Source: Bacteroidota bacterium (GTDB lineage: Bacteria > Bacteroidota > Bacteroidia > Bacteroidales > GCA-2748055). Taken from it: DNA of 35,983 bases. Below, piece after piece: positions 24,861-33,454 of this stretch. The stretch covers positions 1 to 35,983 of the forward strand of contig JAAEOI010000597.1 of NCBI GenBank assembly GCA_024244665.1, written 5' to 3'. The notes beneath the pieces are model-generated. The model ran no database searches. It had not been told where the DNA came from and saw nothing but the letters and a program-made list of their open reading frames with translations. The position numbers were made by a program, and so were the translations under genes. Within the stretch, counting starts at the first letter, position 1. Every line of letters begins with the position of its first letter.

Positions 24861-26057
24861 TTATAGTTTGGCAATAATTGCATCGGCCATCTGCTGTGTG
24901 GAGGCAGCTCCGTTTTTGATCACATCGGCATGGCCGGTCATTTTCATCATATCGTAGGTTCTGACCTTCCCCTCCAGGATTACGGATGCAATGGCAGTCC
25001 TGATCCGCGTAGCCAAAGTATCCTCGCCAATGTGATCCAGCATCAAACAGGCCGATTCCACCATGGCAATAGGATTGACAATGCTTACAGGATAATCTGC
25101 ATATTTGGGTGCCGATCCGTGGGTGGGTTCGAATACCGACACTTCCTCGCCAAGGTTGGCACTGCACGCAAATCCGAGTCCGCCGATCAGTCCGGCAAAG
25201 CCATCGGATACGATATCCCCGAACATGTTCCCGGCCACGATTACCCCGTAATTCTCCGGATTTTTGGTGAGCCACATCATCTGGGCATCGATGTTTGTAT
25301 TCCACAGTTCGATCTGTGAGAAGTCAGCCGCCTGAATCTCCTGTGCCATCTTATACATCATGCCGGATGTCTCCCGTATCACATTGGGTTTTTCACACAC
25401 TGTAACACTCTTATATGCAAACTTTACGGCATATTCAAAAGCAGCCCTCAGTATCCGTTCGGTGGCCTTTTTTGTAAAGATGCGTGTGGATACCGATAAT
25501 TCCTCCACTGGTACGTCCCCGAAATTCTTCATGAACCTGGGGTGGGAGGCGAGACCCTGGTATACGATATCCGGAGGATTGGTCCACTCCACCCCGCCGT
25601 ACAAACCTTCTGTATTTTGCCTGAAAATGGCCACATCAACCCCTGGTTCTTCGATGCTCTCGCCGGCTCCCCGACGGATGAAATTCAACGGATTCCCTGT
25701 GTAGGTCCTGCAGGGCCTGATACACACATCCAGGTTGAAGTGCTGCCTCAATCCCACAATGGGGCTCGAGTAGACCAATCCCTTATCCTTAAGCGAGGGG
25801 TCCAGCTCGGCTGTTGCCGCATCTTTGGGTTTGCTGGTGATAGCTCCGAAAAGACCGATTTTATGCTTTTCAAGAAGTTCAATTGTGCGGTCGGGCAGGG
25901 GATTTCCTTCACTTTTCCAGAACTCCCAGCCAATATCTCCTTCCACATAATCGGCACTAAATCCGGCTTTATCAAGGACCCGGATGGTCTCTTCCAGAAC
26001 GACTCTCCCTATTCCGTCACCGGGCATCGAAACTATGGTGCGCATATTCATGTTCAT
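24861..26057 (-). CDS. Isocitrate/isopropylmalate family beta-decarboxylating dehydrogenase
   Basis: The 398-residue enzyme has the N-terminal Pro-Gly-Asp-Gly-Ile-Gly, the substrate Arg cluster in Ile-Arg-Pro-Cys-Arg, Gln-Asn-Thr-Glu-Gly-Leu-Tyr-Gly-Gly, and Glu-Lys-Pro-Asn-Val. The metal-binding Asn-Met-Phe-Gly-Asp-Ile-Val-Ser-Asp block is present, as is the coenzyme loop His-Gly-Ser-Ala-Pro-Lys-Tyr-Ala. The Lys-Tyr pair in that loop is seen in isocitrate dehydrogenases more than in isopropylmalate dehydrogenases. No leu genes are adjacent, so isocitrate is the likelier substrate, but homoisocitrate or tartrate-type activity is open. The protein may start at Met1, Met3 or Met5. A promoter box lies about 90 bases upstream, and an HD-like gene follows in the operon. 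Confidence 0.87.
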   Translation of the reverse strand: MNMNMRTIVSMPGDGIGRVVLEETIRVLDKAGFSADYVEGDIGWEFWKSEGNPLPDRTIELLEKHKIGLFGAITSKPKDAATAELDPSLKDKGLVYSSPIVGLRQHFNLDVCIRPCRTYTGNPLNFIRRGAGESIEEPGVDVAIFRQNTEGLYGGVEWTNPPDIVYQGLASHPRFMKNFGDVPVEELSVSTRIFTKKATERILRAAFEYAVKFAYKSVTVCEKPNVIRETSGMMYKMAQEIQAADFSQIELWNTNIDAQMMWLTKNPENYGVIVAGNMFGDIVSDGFAGLIGGLGFACSANLGEEVSVFEPTHGSAPKYADYPVSIVNPIAMVESACLMLDHIGEDTLATRIRTAIASVILEGKVRTYDMMKMTGHADVIKNGAASTQQMADAIIAKL

Positions 26058-26146
26058 AAACAGATTAATAGAGGATTTAGAATTGTTATCTTTACTAATG
26101 TAGAAGATTATTCAATCTGTTTTGTTGCTAATTGTCATATTTAGTC

Positions 26147-26154
26147 CAAACATA
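26147..26154 (-). promoter_or_regulatory. Candidate -7 promoter box for the dehydrogenase/HD operon
   Basis: On the minus strand the bases read TATGTTTG, a TAnnTTTG match, about 90 bases before the dehydrogenase start. A well-spaced -33 element is not obvious. The intergenic region is shared with the divergent pepD-like gene. Confidence 0.4.
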
Positions 26155-26194
26155 TTGCATAACATAAAGCCAACTATTCAATCCGTACGAAACC

Positions 26195-27658
26195 ATGATT
26201 TCAGATTTACTTCCCTGGGAAATATGGGGCTATTTTGAGAAAATCCTGACCATTCCCAGGATCTCCAGGCAGGAGAAGCAAATTGTCGCTTACCTTGAGG
26301 CATTTGCACGTGAAAAAGGGCTCAGTTGCCAGGTCGACCAGGTGGGAAATGTTCTCATCACAAAACCGGCTACTCCCGGAATGGAATCAAGAAAGGGGAT
26401 CATCCTTCAGTCCCATCTTGACATGGTGGGAGAAAAGCATGCCGATGTGGATCATGATTTCACCAGTGATCCTGTTTTACCCATAATTGAAGATAGCTGG
26501 GTTAAGGCAAAAGGAACCACCCTTGGCGCAGATGACGGGATCGGTATTGCTGCTTCCATGGCCATCCTTGCCTCGGATACTCTTTGCCATGGCCCCCTTG
26601 AATGCCTTTTTACAGCAGACGAGGAGAGCGGGATGACCGGTGCGCTTGGTTTACAACCAGGTTTTATCAAAGGATCCATTCTTCTGAACCTGGATTCGGA
26701 GGATGAGGGAGAGATTTTCATCGGCTGTGCCGGCGGGATCGACACAGTGGCGACTCTGAAGCTGAAGAAGAAACGTTCAGGGATCAACAAAGCAGCACTG
26801 AAGGTATCAGTTGGCGGACTAAGCGGTGGCCATTCGGGCGACGAAATCCACAAGGGGCTGGGCAACTCCATTAAGATACTGAACCGCTTCCTTTGGAATG
26901 CCGACCGGAAATTCAAATTGAACCTGGCACAGTTTGAAGGAGGGAATGCACGAAATGCAATTCCCCGTGAGGCCTTTGCGGTGATCGTGGTAAAGGAGAG
27001 GGTTGTGGAGCTGATCCAGGTCTATTTCAACTCTTTTTCAGAGATTATCACCAGGGAGCTGTCAAAGGTCGAACCCGGATTTACAATGACCGTTGAGCGG
27101 GTGAAGACCCCTGAGAATGTAATTATAAAGAAACAGCAGAGAAAGCTTTTCTCTACCCTATATGCCTGTCCGCACGGAGTCATAGCCATGAGCCATGAGA
27201 TTCCAGGCCTGGTGGAGACTTCCACCAACCTGGCATCTTTAAAGCACCACGGCGATGACCTGCTTGAGATTGTTACCAGCCAACGAAGTAGTGTGGAGTC
27301 ATCCAAAATAGATATTTCGGAACGGATGGGTGCACTATTCAGCCTGCTGAGGACCAGGGTAAGGCACTCGGATGGTTATCCCGGGTGGAAGCCCAATATG
27401 GATTCGGAGGTGCTTAAGATCTCCAGAGATGTTTATAAGAATCTGTTTAACAGTGATGCAGAGGTGAAGGCGATTCACGCGGGACTTGAATGCGGATTGT
27501 TCCTGCAGAAGTATCCTGACCTGGATATGATTTCATTCGGACCAACCATCAAAGGGGCGCATACCCCCGAGGAGCGTATCCATATTGAAACCGTTGATAA
27601 ATTCTGGAGGTTCCTCCTGGAGATGCTTGAGAAGGCTCCGGAACAGGTCCGGGCATAA
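26195..27658 (+). CDS. pepD: Aminoacyl-histidine dipeptidase (PepD-like, M20 family)
   Basis: The 487-residue cytosolic metallopeptidase is nearly the length of E. coli PepD (485) and hydrolyses Xaa-His and other dipeptides. Zinc-site residues are visible: His74 and Asp76 in Ser-His-Leu-Asp-Met-Val, the bridging Asp in Gly-Ala-Asp-Asp-Gly-Ile-Gly at about 113, and Glu143-Glu144 in Ala-Asp-Glu-Glu-Ser-Gly. The lid-domain Gly-Gly-His-Ser-Gly-Asp-Glu-Ile and a late Gly-Pro-Thr-Ile-Lys-Gly-Ala-His are also present. It is divergent from the dehydrogenase operon. Its stop is only 5 bases from the stop of the convergent rubredoxin gene, with no terminator between them. Confidence 0.93.
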   Translation: MISDLLPWEIWGYFEKILTIPRISRQEKQIVAYLEAFAREKGLSCQVDQVGNVLITKPATPGMESRKGIILQSHLDMVGEKHADVDHDFTSDPVLPIIEDSWVKAKGTTLGADDGIGIAASMAILASDTLCHGPLECLFTADEESGMTGALGLQPGFIKGSILLNLDSEDEGEIFIGCAGGIDTVATLKLKKKRSGINKAALKVSVGGLSGGHSGDEIHKGLGNSIKILNRFLWNADRKFKLNLAQFEGGNARNAIPREAFAVIVVKERVVELIQVYFNSFSEIITRELSKVEPGFTMTVERVKTPENVIIKKQQRKLFSTLYACPHGVIAMSHEIPGLVETSTNLASLKHHGDDLLEIVTSQRSSVESSKIDISERMGALFSLLRTRVRHSDGYPGWKPNMDSEVLKISRDVYKNLFNSDAEVKAIHAGLECGLFLQKYPDLDMISFGPTIKGAHTPEERIHIETVDKFWRFLLEMLEKAPEQVRA

Positions 27659-27663
27659 GTTGA

Positions 27664-27825
27664 TTACTGAACAGCTTCGAAATCCCTTTTTGACACCCCG
27701 CAAACCGGGCAGAACCACTCTTCAGGAATATCCTCGAAGGCCGTACCAGGGGCTATCCCGCTATCAGGATCCCCCTCTTCCGGATCATATACAAATCCAC
27801 AGATGGTACATTGATATTTTTGCAT
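27664..27825 (-). CDS. Rubredoxin
   Basis: This 53-residue protein carries the two CxxC iron-binding pairs of rubredoxin, Cys6-Thr-Ile-Cys9-Gly and Cys39-Pro-Val-Cys42-Gly. It also has the typical Tyr-Asp-Pro-Glu-Glu-Gly-Asp-Pro segment, an Ile-Ala-Pro-Gly-Thr core, and a Trp-Phe before the second pair. It is a small one-electron carrier with a single FeS4 centre, used in anaerobes with oxygen- and peroxide-reducing enzymes. The ATG at 27825 begins one base after the TGA of the upstream membrane protein gene (27827), so translation is probably coupled. No obvious rubredoxin partner oxidoreductase is nearby. Confidence 0.95.
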   Translation of the reverse strand: MQKYQCTICGFVYDPEEGDPDSGIAPGTAFEDIPEEWFCPVCGVSKRDFEAVQ

Positions 27826-27826
27826 G

Positions 27827-28696
27827 TCACAATTGGGGTTTCAGGTACATTTTTCCTTTTGTGAGCAGGAGAAGGAGGCCTCCCGTGATCACCTCCCCCG
27901 TTTCCACATCCAGTTCAGATCCGTTCATGCTGTGAGGGATCAGGTATACACCCAGCATCACAACTGCAGCAAGAATGGCCAGCCACTTACCATAGGATTT
28001 ATTCCTCAGGAACCATGCAATAAGGTAGGCTACGAGTGCTAAAAGCACCTTGTTATCGGTCATGTCTTCACCCAGTGGCCACCCGGTCCAGAATTGCCCG
28101 AAGGAGTATTTCTGAACAATGGGGCCCAGGATGAAGCCCCCGATCACCAGGAAGATGATCGTGACTTTCACATGCTTTTTATATGAAGGAATATTGGCCA
28201 GTGCAAAGATGATGGTGGCCATGGACCAGATAACGGTCATAATCATCATCAGCACATGGGGGATCAATGCCCATGCAGGTACATCACCCCGGAACCGGAT
28301 GACCACACTCTCACCTTCATGCAAATCAATTGGTTTACCATCGGCCATCAGTTCCAGATGGTATTCAATTTTACCGGCTGGTGGTTGATGGGGGAGGCTT
28401 GTGGTCAGAAGACCTTCCTTCCTTTCCATCACCAGGGTGTCCCACGGGTTATCTGAGGGGAAGAGTCGCCAGATCAGATTAGATGAAAAGCCCTCCGGAA
28501 GCTGAACTTCCACCGGGTAATCTCCAGGTCTCCCATTATTGGAACGCGGAAGGTTAAAATGGAATTCCTCGTTCTGGTGACTAATTTCATATTTCTTTGG
28601 GTAAGTTGGGCCGGTAAGCCTCTGGTACACCATTGCAGAGAGGGAAACTGCCACTGCCAGTACCCAGAACAGAACTTTTTTCAGTTTTATATTCAT
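27827..28696 (-). CDS. Multi-helix membrane protein of unknown function, operon partner of rubredoxin
   Basis: The 289-residue protein begins with a membrane anchor at about 8-24, followed by a soluble beta-rich domain at about 30-138, expected in the periplasm. Four hydrophobic helices follow at about 142-166, 176-194, 216-231 and 237-254. Two His residues sit at helix ends, His147 in Ile-Pro-His-Val and His255 in [10 protein letters not shown]. Repeated Ile-Pro-His motifs at membrane edges could bind heme or metal. I do not recognise a named family. The one-base gap to the rubredoxin gene suggests a redox link. The M28 peptidase gene lies 14 bases upstream on the same strand. Confidence 0.8.
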   Translation of the reverse strand: MNIKLKKVLFWVLAVAVSLSAMVYQRLTGPTYPKKYEISHQNEEFHFNLPRSNNGRPGDYPVEVQLPEGFSSNLIWRLFPSDNPWDTLVMERKEGLLTTSLPHQPPAGKIEYHLELMADGKPIDLHEGESVVIRFRGDVPAWALIPHVLMMIMTVIWSMATIIFALANIPSYKKHVKVTIIFLVIGGFILGPIVQKYSFGQFWTGWPLGEDMTDNKVLLALVAYLIAWFLRNKSYGKWLAILAAVVMLGVYLIPHSMNGSELDVETGEVITGGLLLLLTKGKMYLKPQL

Positions 28697-28710
28697 AAGG
28701 TTTTATTTTA

Positions 28711-30480
28711 TCAGATTCTAACGAGAATTTCTATTTTGTCTTCGCCCCGTTTTACCGAGACGACAATATCCATACCTTCCTTCAATTGGCCAAGCCGGCT
28801 CATGTAATCATAGATGTTTCCGACCGACTTCCCTTCGATTGCGGTGATCACATCTCCTTTTTGAATACCTCCCACTGCCGCAGGTTTTCCTGCTGTAACA
28901 AACATTACAGGCATTCCATTGCTGCCATCGTAGTTCATATCAGGCATCAGTCCCAGGGTGACCCCGCTGTGCCGCCCCCTGGATGAACCCCTTACCTTGG
29001 GCCCTGCTTCGGTAAAAGCGATGCGATCCTTTTGATTGGCCAGTGCTTCAGCCACTTCAGCTACATAGGTAATCACCTCTCTTGCACCCTCCAGGTTGAT
29101 GGATGACAGCTTGTCGGAAGGTGTGTGATAATCGGTATGGGCCCCGGTGGAGATAAAAAGCACGGGGATATCCTTTGCATAGAATGCGGCATGGTCGGAC
29201 GGACCGTATCCCTCGTTGGAGAATTTCAGGCTGAATCCATATTCACTGTTCAGTGAGTTGAGCAGTGTGGCAAATCCCGGGGAGGTGCCCACTCCGCCAA
29301 TCTGCAACTGACGCTCGTCATTTAGCCTGCCCACCATATCCAGGTTGATCATGACCTGCACCTGTGAAAGTTCAAAAGGGGGATTCTCTGTAAAGTATTT
29401 AGATCCCACCAGTCCCATCTCCTCGGCTCCGAAGGTGGCAAAAACCATGCTTCGTGCAGGGGATAAGGATTTCATGTATTCGGAGATCTCGATGACCCCG
29501 GCTACTCCTGAAGCGTTGTCGTCAGCTCCATAATGGGCTGCTATTGTGTCGGGCCTCCTGGACGAGGTACCGGGCCCTCCCATGCCCAGGTGGTCGTGAT
29601 GGGCCCCGATAAGCACGTATTCGTTTTGCAATGAAGCTTCAGATCCTTTCAGAAATGCCAGGGTATTGGCAGTTTCCACCTTTTTCGGCTGAAGGTCGAC
29701 GGTGATTGAGAGCTCCAGGCCGGTGGCAAATGATGCGGTTTCCCCCGAGCTTGAGATCAGCCTGTCCAGAACGGCGAGACTGTCTTTACCGGCTGCGGAG
29801 AGAATTTTCTCAGCTGCGCTCCGGCTTACCTGTACTACCGGGATTGAGAGGGGGTGTTGTTTTCCTTTCAGCTTATCAAGAGCATCCTTTGGGTCGTACT
29901 GTTCACCCGATACCAGTATGACACCAGCTGCTCCCAGGTCAGATGCCAGCAGTGCTTTCCCGCGATCTTCGCTGTAGTTGATATAAGGGGAGGAGGGATC
30001 CTGTTTTCCCGGAACACTCCTCAGGATCATTACCCACTTTCCGGATGGATCCACCAATTGATAATCATCCCATTGAAGCTCATCCTGGTCCACCTGGAAA
30101 CCATAGCCTGCAAAAACCAGTTCTGAAGCCAGGGAGCCATTTTCACTGAACGAAACCGGAATGAAGTCAGTTCCCGGTTCAAGGGTATTTCCCAGGTACC
30201 CGATGCTATTTCCCGGCCCTGCTTCAATCTCGGTCACGATGTCGAAATGCTGTAGTCCGCTTTTTTCATATAAGCGTAAACCTGCCTTCTTGTAGCTTTC
30301 CGTAATATAATCACCCAACAGGGCGTCCTCTGCAGATCCCGGATAGCGACCGGCCAGCTCATCTGAAGCCAGGTAGGCAATATGCTCTTCCACCTCCAGA
30401 GAGGTAATTTCAGGATCAAATCCGCTTTGACAGGAGAATAAAAGCGGAATTATTAATAACCCAAACAGGTTGTATTTCAT
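28711..30480 (-). CDS. M28 family aminopeptidase lipoprotein with PA and PDZ domains
   Basis: The 589-residue lipoprotein (lipobox Cys17) starts with a cap region and a PA-like insert at about 115-265. The M28 di-zinc peptidase core follows at about 270-475. Ligands are visible: His294 in Gly-Ala-His-His-Asp-His, Asp320/Asp321 in Gly-Ala-Asp-Asp-Asn-Ala-Ser-Gly, Glu353/Glu354 in Gly-Ala-Glu-Glu-Met-Gly, Asp381 in Asn-Leu-Asp-Met-Val-Gly, and His452 in Asp-Tyr-His-Thr-Pro-Ser-Asp. A C-terminal PDZ domain at about 500-589 (Gly-Gly-Ile-Gln-Lys-Gly-Asp-Val-Ile) probably binds substrate or partner. It would trim peptides at the outer membrane. It probably heads the operon with the membrane protein and rubredoxin genes. 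Confidence 0.92.
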   Translation of the reverse strand: MKYNLFGLLIIPLLFSCQSGFDPEITSLEVEEHIAYLASDELAGRYPGSAEDALLGDYITESYKKAGLRLYEKSGLQHFDIVTEIEAGPGNSIGYLGNTLEPGTDFIPVSFSENGSLASELVFAGYGFQVDQDELQWDDYQLVDPSGKWVMILRSVPGKQDPSSPYINYSEDRGKALLASDLGAAGVILVSGEQYDPKDALDKLKGKQHPLSIPVVQVSRSAAEKILSAAGKDSLAVLDRLISSSGETASFATGLELSITVDLQPKKVETANTLAFLKGSEASLQNEYVLIGAHHDHLGMGGPGTSSRRPDTIAAHYGADDNASGVAGVIEISEYMKSLSPARSMVFATFGAEEMGLVGSKYFTENPPFELSQVQVMINLDMVGRLNDERQLQIGGVGTSPGFATLLNSLNSEYGFSLKFSNEGYGPSDHAAFYAKDIPVLFISTGAHTDYHTPSDKLSSINLEGAREVITYVAEVAEALANQKDRIAFTEAGPKVRGSSRGRHSGVTLGLMPDMNYDGSNGMPVMFVTAGKPAAVGGIQKGDVITAIEGKSVGNIYDYMSRLGQLKEGMDIVVSVKRGEDKIEILVRI

Positions 30481-30560
30481 TGTATTAGATTGTTAATCAG
30501 TGTATTGGGATACTATTTATCCTGAATCTAAAGAGAGGCAAGATACGATATATATTATTT

Positions 30561-30615
30561 TTTACGAAAACGTTTGGAGTGAATTGAATTAAAACATACT
30601 TTTACAAAAGCGTTT
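30561..30615. promoter_or_regulatory. Paired 15-base direct repeats upstream of tetR (candidate TetR operators)
   Basis: TTTACGAAAACGTTT (30561-30575) and TTTACAAAAGCGTTT (30601-30615) match at 13 of 15 positions and lie 40 bases apart, about four helical turns. The first includes the perfect palindrome AAACGTTT. A separate palindrome, ACATATATGT, is at 30630-30639. The sites lie between the divergent M28 and tetR genes, the usual place for autoregulatory TetR operators. Confidence 0.5.
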
Positions 30616-30657
30616 AACGTAGTTGTCAAACATATATGTAAAACAAAGTCGTCAAAG

Positions 30658-31281
30658 ATGAAACTCAATACAGAAACAGAGGAGAAGATCATTATTTCGG
30701 CCGAGAAATTGTTTTACCAGAAAGGGAAGGCCGGGACCTCCATGCAGGATATTGCTGATGATGCGGGCATTAACCGGACTCTTTTGAATTACTATTTCAG
30801 GAGCAAGGATCAGTTGTTTGAAGCGGTATTCAGGAAAGCCCTGGGCAGTTTTGTTCCAACTCTGGCAGCCCTGCTCCATTCCGATATATCATTTGAGGAA
30901 TATGTTCCAAAGATGATTCATATGATCATCGATAACATGCTTGCCAATCCCCAGATTCCCATTTTTATACTCCAGGAGCTTTCCTCCAATCCGGAAAGGA
31001 TGCCCCAGATTATCAAGGAGATGGGTATTGATCCAATATTGGCCTATGAGAAGATGTACGAGAAGATGGAGGCCATGCCGGACAGGGGTAAAGAGCTTCA
31101 TTCCGATTTCAGTCAAATGATCATGAACCTGATCAGCCTGTGTATATTTCCTTTTGCCGCCCGTCCGGTGATTACCGGTATTCTGTTCAACGGTGATGAC
31201 GATGCCTTTATAGCCGCCATGAACGAACGCAAGAAAGTTCTTCCACAGATGTTTCAAAATTTAATGAGTAAAAACCAATAA
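30658..31281 (+). CDS. TetR family transcriptional regulator
   Basis: This 207-residue regulator has an N-terminal helix-turn-helix at about 10-55, with the typical Gly-Thr-Ser-Met-Gln-Asp-Ile-Ala-Asp-Asp-Ala-Gly-Ile and Leu-Leu-Asn-Tyr-Tyr-Phe-Arg-Ser-Lys-Asp-Gln-Leu motif. A helical ligand-binding domain follows. It starts the export operon, and its stop is one base before the tolC-like gene. Organisation resembles E. coli cecR (ybiH)-ybhG-ybhF-ybhS-ybhR, where the TetR protein represses an ABC exporter. The repeats at 30561-30615 are candidate binding sites. The ligand is unknown. Confidence 0.92.
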   Translation: MKLNTETEEKIIISAEKLFYQKGKAGTSMQDIADDAGINRTLLNYYFRSKDQLFEAVFRKALGSFVPTLAALLHSDISFEEYVPKMIHMIIDNMLANPQIPIFILQELSSNPERMPQIIKEMGIDPILAYEKMYEKMEAMPDRGKELHSDFSQMIMNLISLCIFPFAARPVITGILFNGDDDAFIAAMNERKKVLPQMFQNLMSKNQ

Positions 31282-31282
31282 T

Positions 31283-32548
31283 ATGAGAGCAATTGCATTT
31301 ATCCTACTAAGCACAGCTGCCGGACTGCTCCACGCACAGGACAGCATCACCCTGTTTGAGTGTCACACTATGGCAGTGGAAAATGCTCCCAGGCTTGCAG
31401 ACCGTGAGCTCATAGAGCAAATAGGGGAGCTTCGAACTGAACAGGCTAAAACGAACTGGTATCCCACCCTCGATTTTAACGGAAAATTGTCCTACCAGTC
31501 CGATGTGGTCACGGTGGCCCTGACCGATCCCTCCATCCCGGTTGATTTCCCGGAGGTGCCCCACGACCAGTATGGTTTAAACCTGGATATCCGGCAGAAT
31601 ATTTATGATGGGGGTATGACCAAACAAAAGAAACAATTCGAGGAGGCAAAGACCGCTGCTGACCTGCAGCAGGTGGAGGTTGATCTGTACAGCCTGAAGT
31701 CGTGGGTCAATCAATACTATTTTTCCATCCTGGTATTGCAGGAAAACAGGCTTAATCTGGGCATTCACATGGTAAACCTGGAAACCAGGCAGGAATCCAT
31801 GAGAACAGCCATTGAAAATGGAATCCTTCTGGAGGTCGAAATGAGGGTCATCGAGGTGGAGGTGTTGAAAATCCGGCAGTCCATGCTTGAGGTTGAATCG
31901 TCTAAACAGGCCTGTATCTCTGCACTCAATATCCTTTGCGGAACAGATCTCCGGGTGGATACACAATTGCAGCTTCCTCTCCAGAGAGGATTACCTGAGG
32001 AGCAGATAAACCGGCCCGAATACACGCTATTCGACCTGAAGGACGCCTCCCTGGAGGCAGGTAAGGAGCTGACGGGCCGCAAAAGGATGCCGGTTCTCTA
32101 TGCCTTTGGTCAGGCCGGCTATGGGAAACCGGGTTACAACATGATGAGCGGAGAGTGGGATAGCTATTATATGGTCGGAGCTGGTTTTAAATGGAATATC
32201 TGGGACTGGAACACGACCGGACAGGAGAAGAAGGTGATTCAGAACCAGCAGATGATGCTGAAAAACCAGCGGGATACCTTTACAAAGGAGATTTCATCCA
32301 GGCTGGTACAGGAGGAGGCGAAAATAGAGCAGTACAGGTATACCATGGAGTTGGATGAGCAGGTGCTGGATCTTCAGCGTGAGATTTCCAAACATGCTGC
32401 CACGAAATTAAGCAATGGAACCATCACCGCCACTGACTATATTACCGAACTGAATAAGGAGAGCCTTGCCCGGAATAAACTGGCCACCCACCGTATCATG
32501 CTTGCCCAGTCCATTACCAACTATTTAACCATCCAGGGGAACCTGTAA
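31283..32548 (+). CDS. TolC family outer membrane efflux protein
   Basis: The 421-residue protein has a signal peptide cleaved after Leu-His-Ala-Gln. It has the tandem helical-hairpin/strand repeat pattern of TolC-like channels, with Val-Asp-Leu-Tyr-Ser-Leu-Lys and long amphipathic coiled-coil helices at about 100-220 and 320-400. It should form the outer-membrane duct for the adaptor and ABC pump encoded just downstream. It lies between tetR (1-base gap) and the HlyD-like gene (12-base gap). Inclusion of the TolC gene in the operon is common in Bacteroidota. Confidence 0.92.
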   Translation: MRAIAFILLSTAAGLLHAQDSITLFECHTMAVENAPRLADRELIEQIGELRTEQAKTNWYPTLDFNGKLSYQSDVVTVALTDPSIPVDFPEVPHDQYGLNLDIRQNIYDGGMTKQKKQFEEAKTAADLQQVEVDLYSLKSWVNQYYFSILVLQENRLNLGIHMVNLETRQESMRTAIENGILLEVEMRVIEVEVLKIRQSMLEVESSKQACISALNILCGTDLRVDTQLQLPLQRGLPEEQINRPEYTLFDLKDASLEAGKELTGRKRMPVLYAFGQAGYGKPGYNMMSGEWDSYYMVGAGFKWNIWDWNTTGQEKKVIQNQQMMLKNQRDTFTKEISSRLVQEEAKIEQYRYTMELDEQVLDLQREISKHAATKLSNGTITATDYITELNKESLARNKLATHRIMLAQSITNYLTIQGNL

Positions 32549-32560
32549 AACCTTACAATC

Positions 32561-33439
32561 ATGAAGAGAATTCACACATATATTCTGCTGGTATTCATCC
32601 CCCTTCTTTCGTGTAACAATGATGAAGAGCAGGTGGATGCATATGGAAATTTCGAAGCCATCGAGGTGATGGTCTCAGCTGAAACCTCGGGGCTCATCCT
32701 GGAATTCCCATTCCGTGAGGGGGACCGGCTTAAAGAGGGCCAGGTTGTGGCCTCTGTTGATACCATTCAGCTTGTTCTTCAAAGAGAGCAACTGCAGTCA
32801 GGTAAAGCATCCCTGGGAGCCAGGATTAAGACACTGGAAGCACAGGTAAAGGCCAGCAGGGTTCAACTGGAGAACCTGGAGCGTGAGAAAAAGCGGATCG
32901 ATAAGCTGGTGGAGGGCGGGGCCGCCACTTCGAAGCAGCAGGATGATATTGACGGGCAGATTGAACTACTGAAGGCTCAGATAGTGGCCACCAAATCACA
33001 AAAAACATCAGTCTATGCCGAACGTTCAACCCTGGAGATTCAAATCCTGCAGGTGGATGACAGAATCCGGAAAAGTAGTTTAAAGAGCCCGGGCGATGGA
33101 GTGATACTCACCAAATACAAGGAGAAGGGGGAGCTTGCAACACCGGGTCAGCCCCTTTACAAAATGGCAAATATGGATGAGTTGATTCTCCGGGCCTATA
33201 TATCTGGTAATCAGCTATCATCGGTAAATGCCGGTGTTTCGGTCACGGTTCAGTTTGATGTTGCAGAAGGAGTGGAGAAGACTTCAGGGACTGTAAGCTG
33301 GGTATCGCAAAGGGCCGAATTTACCCCCAAGATCATACAGACAAGGGAGGAGCGGGTGAACCTGGTCTATGCTATCAAGGTGCTGGTTCCCAATGATGGC
33401 AGCCTGAAGATCGGAATGCCTGGTGAGATCATATTCTGA
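32561..33439 (+). CDS. HlyD/YbhG-like periplasmic adaptor lipoprotein
   Basis: The 292-residue adaptor has a lipobox (Leu-Leu-Ser-Cys18). A biotinyl-lipoyl-like half follows at about 30-65, then a long coiled-coil hairpin at about 75-165, then the second lipoyl half with Ser-Pro-Gly-Asp-Gly-Val-Ile-Leu. A beta-barrel domain ends the protein. It should bridge the inner-membrane ABC permease to the TolC-like channel. Lipid anchoring at the inner membrane fits AcrA/YbhG-type adaptors. It sits 12 bases after the tolC-like gene and 15 bases before the first ATPase gene. Confidence 0.9.
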   Translation: MKRIHTYILLVFIPLLSCNNDEEQVDAYGNFEAIEVMVSAETSGLILEFPFREGDRLKEGQVVASVDTIQLVLQREQLQSGKASLGARIKTLEAQVKASRVQLENLEREKKRIDKLVEGGAATSKQQDDIDGQIELLKAQIVATKSQKTSVYAERSTLEIQILQVDDRIRKSSLKSPGDGVILTKYKEKGELATPGQPLYKMANMDELILRAYISGNQLSSVNAGVSVTVQFDVAEGVEKTSGTVSWVSQRAEFTPKIIQTREERVNLVYAIKVLVPNDGSLKIGMPGEIIF

Positions 33440-33454
33440 TATAAGAAATGAACT

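Noticed and set aside
24930..26144. Long plus-strand frames opposite the dehydrogenase gene
   Set aside because: They are antisense shadows of a clear family member and show no domain.
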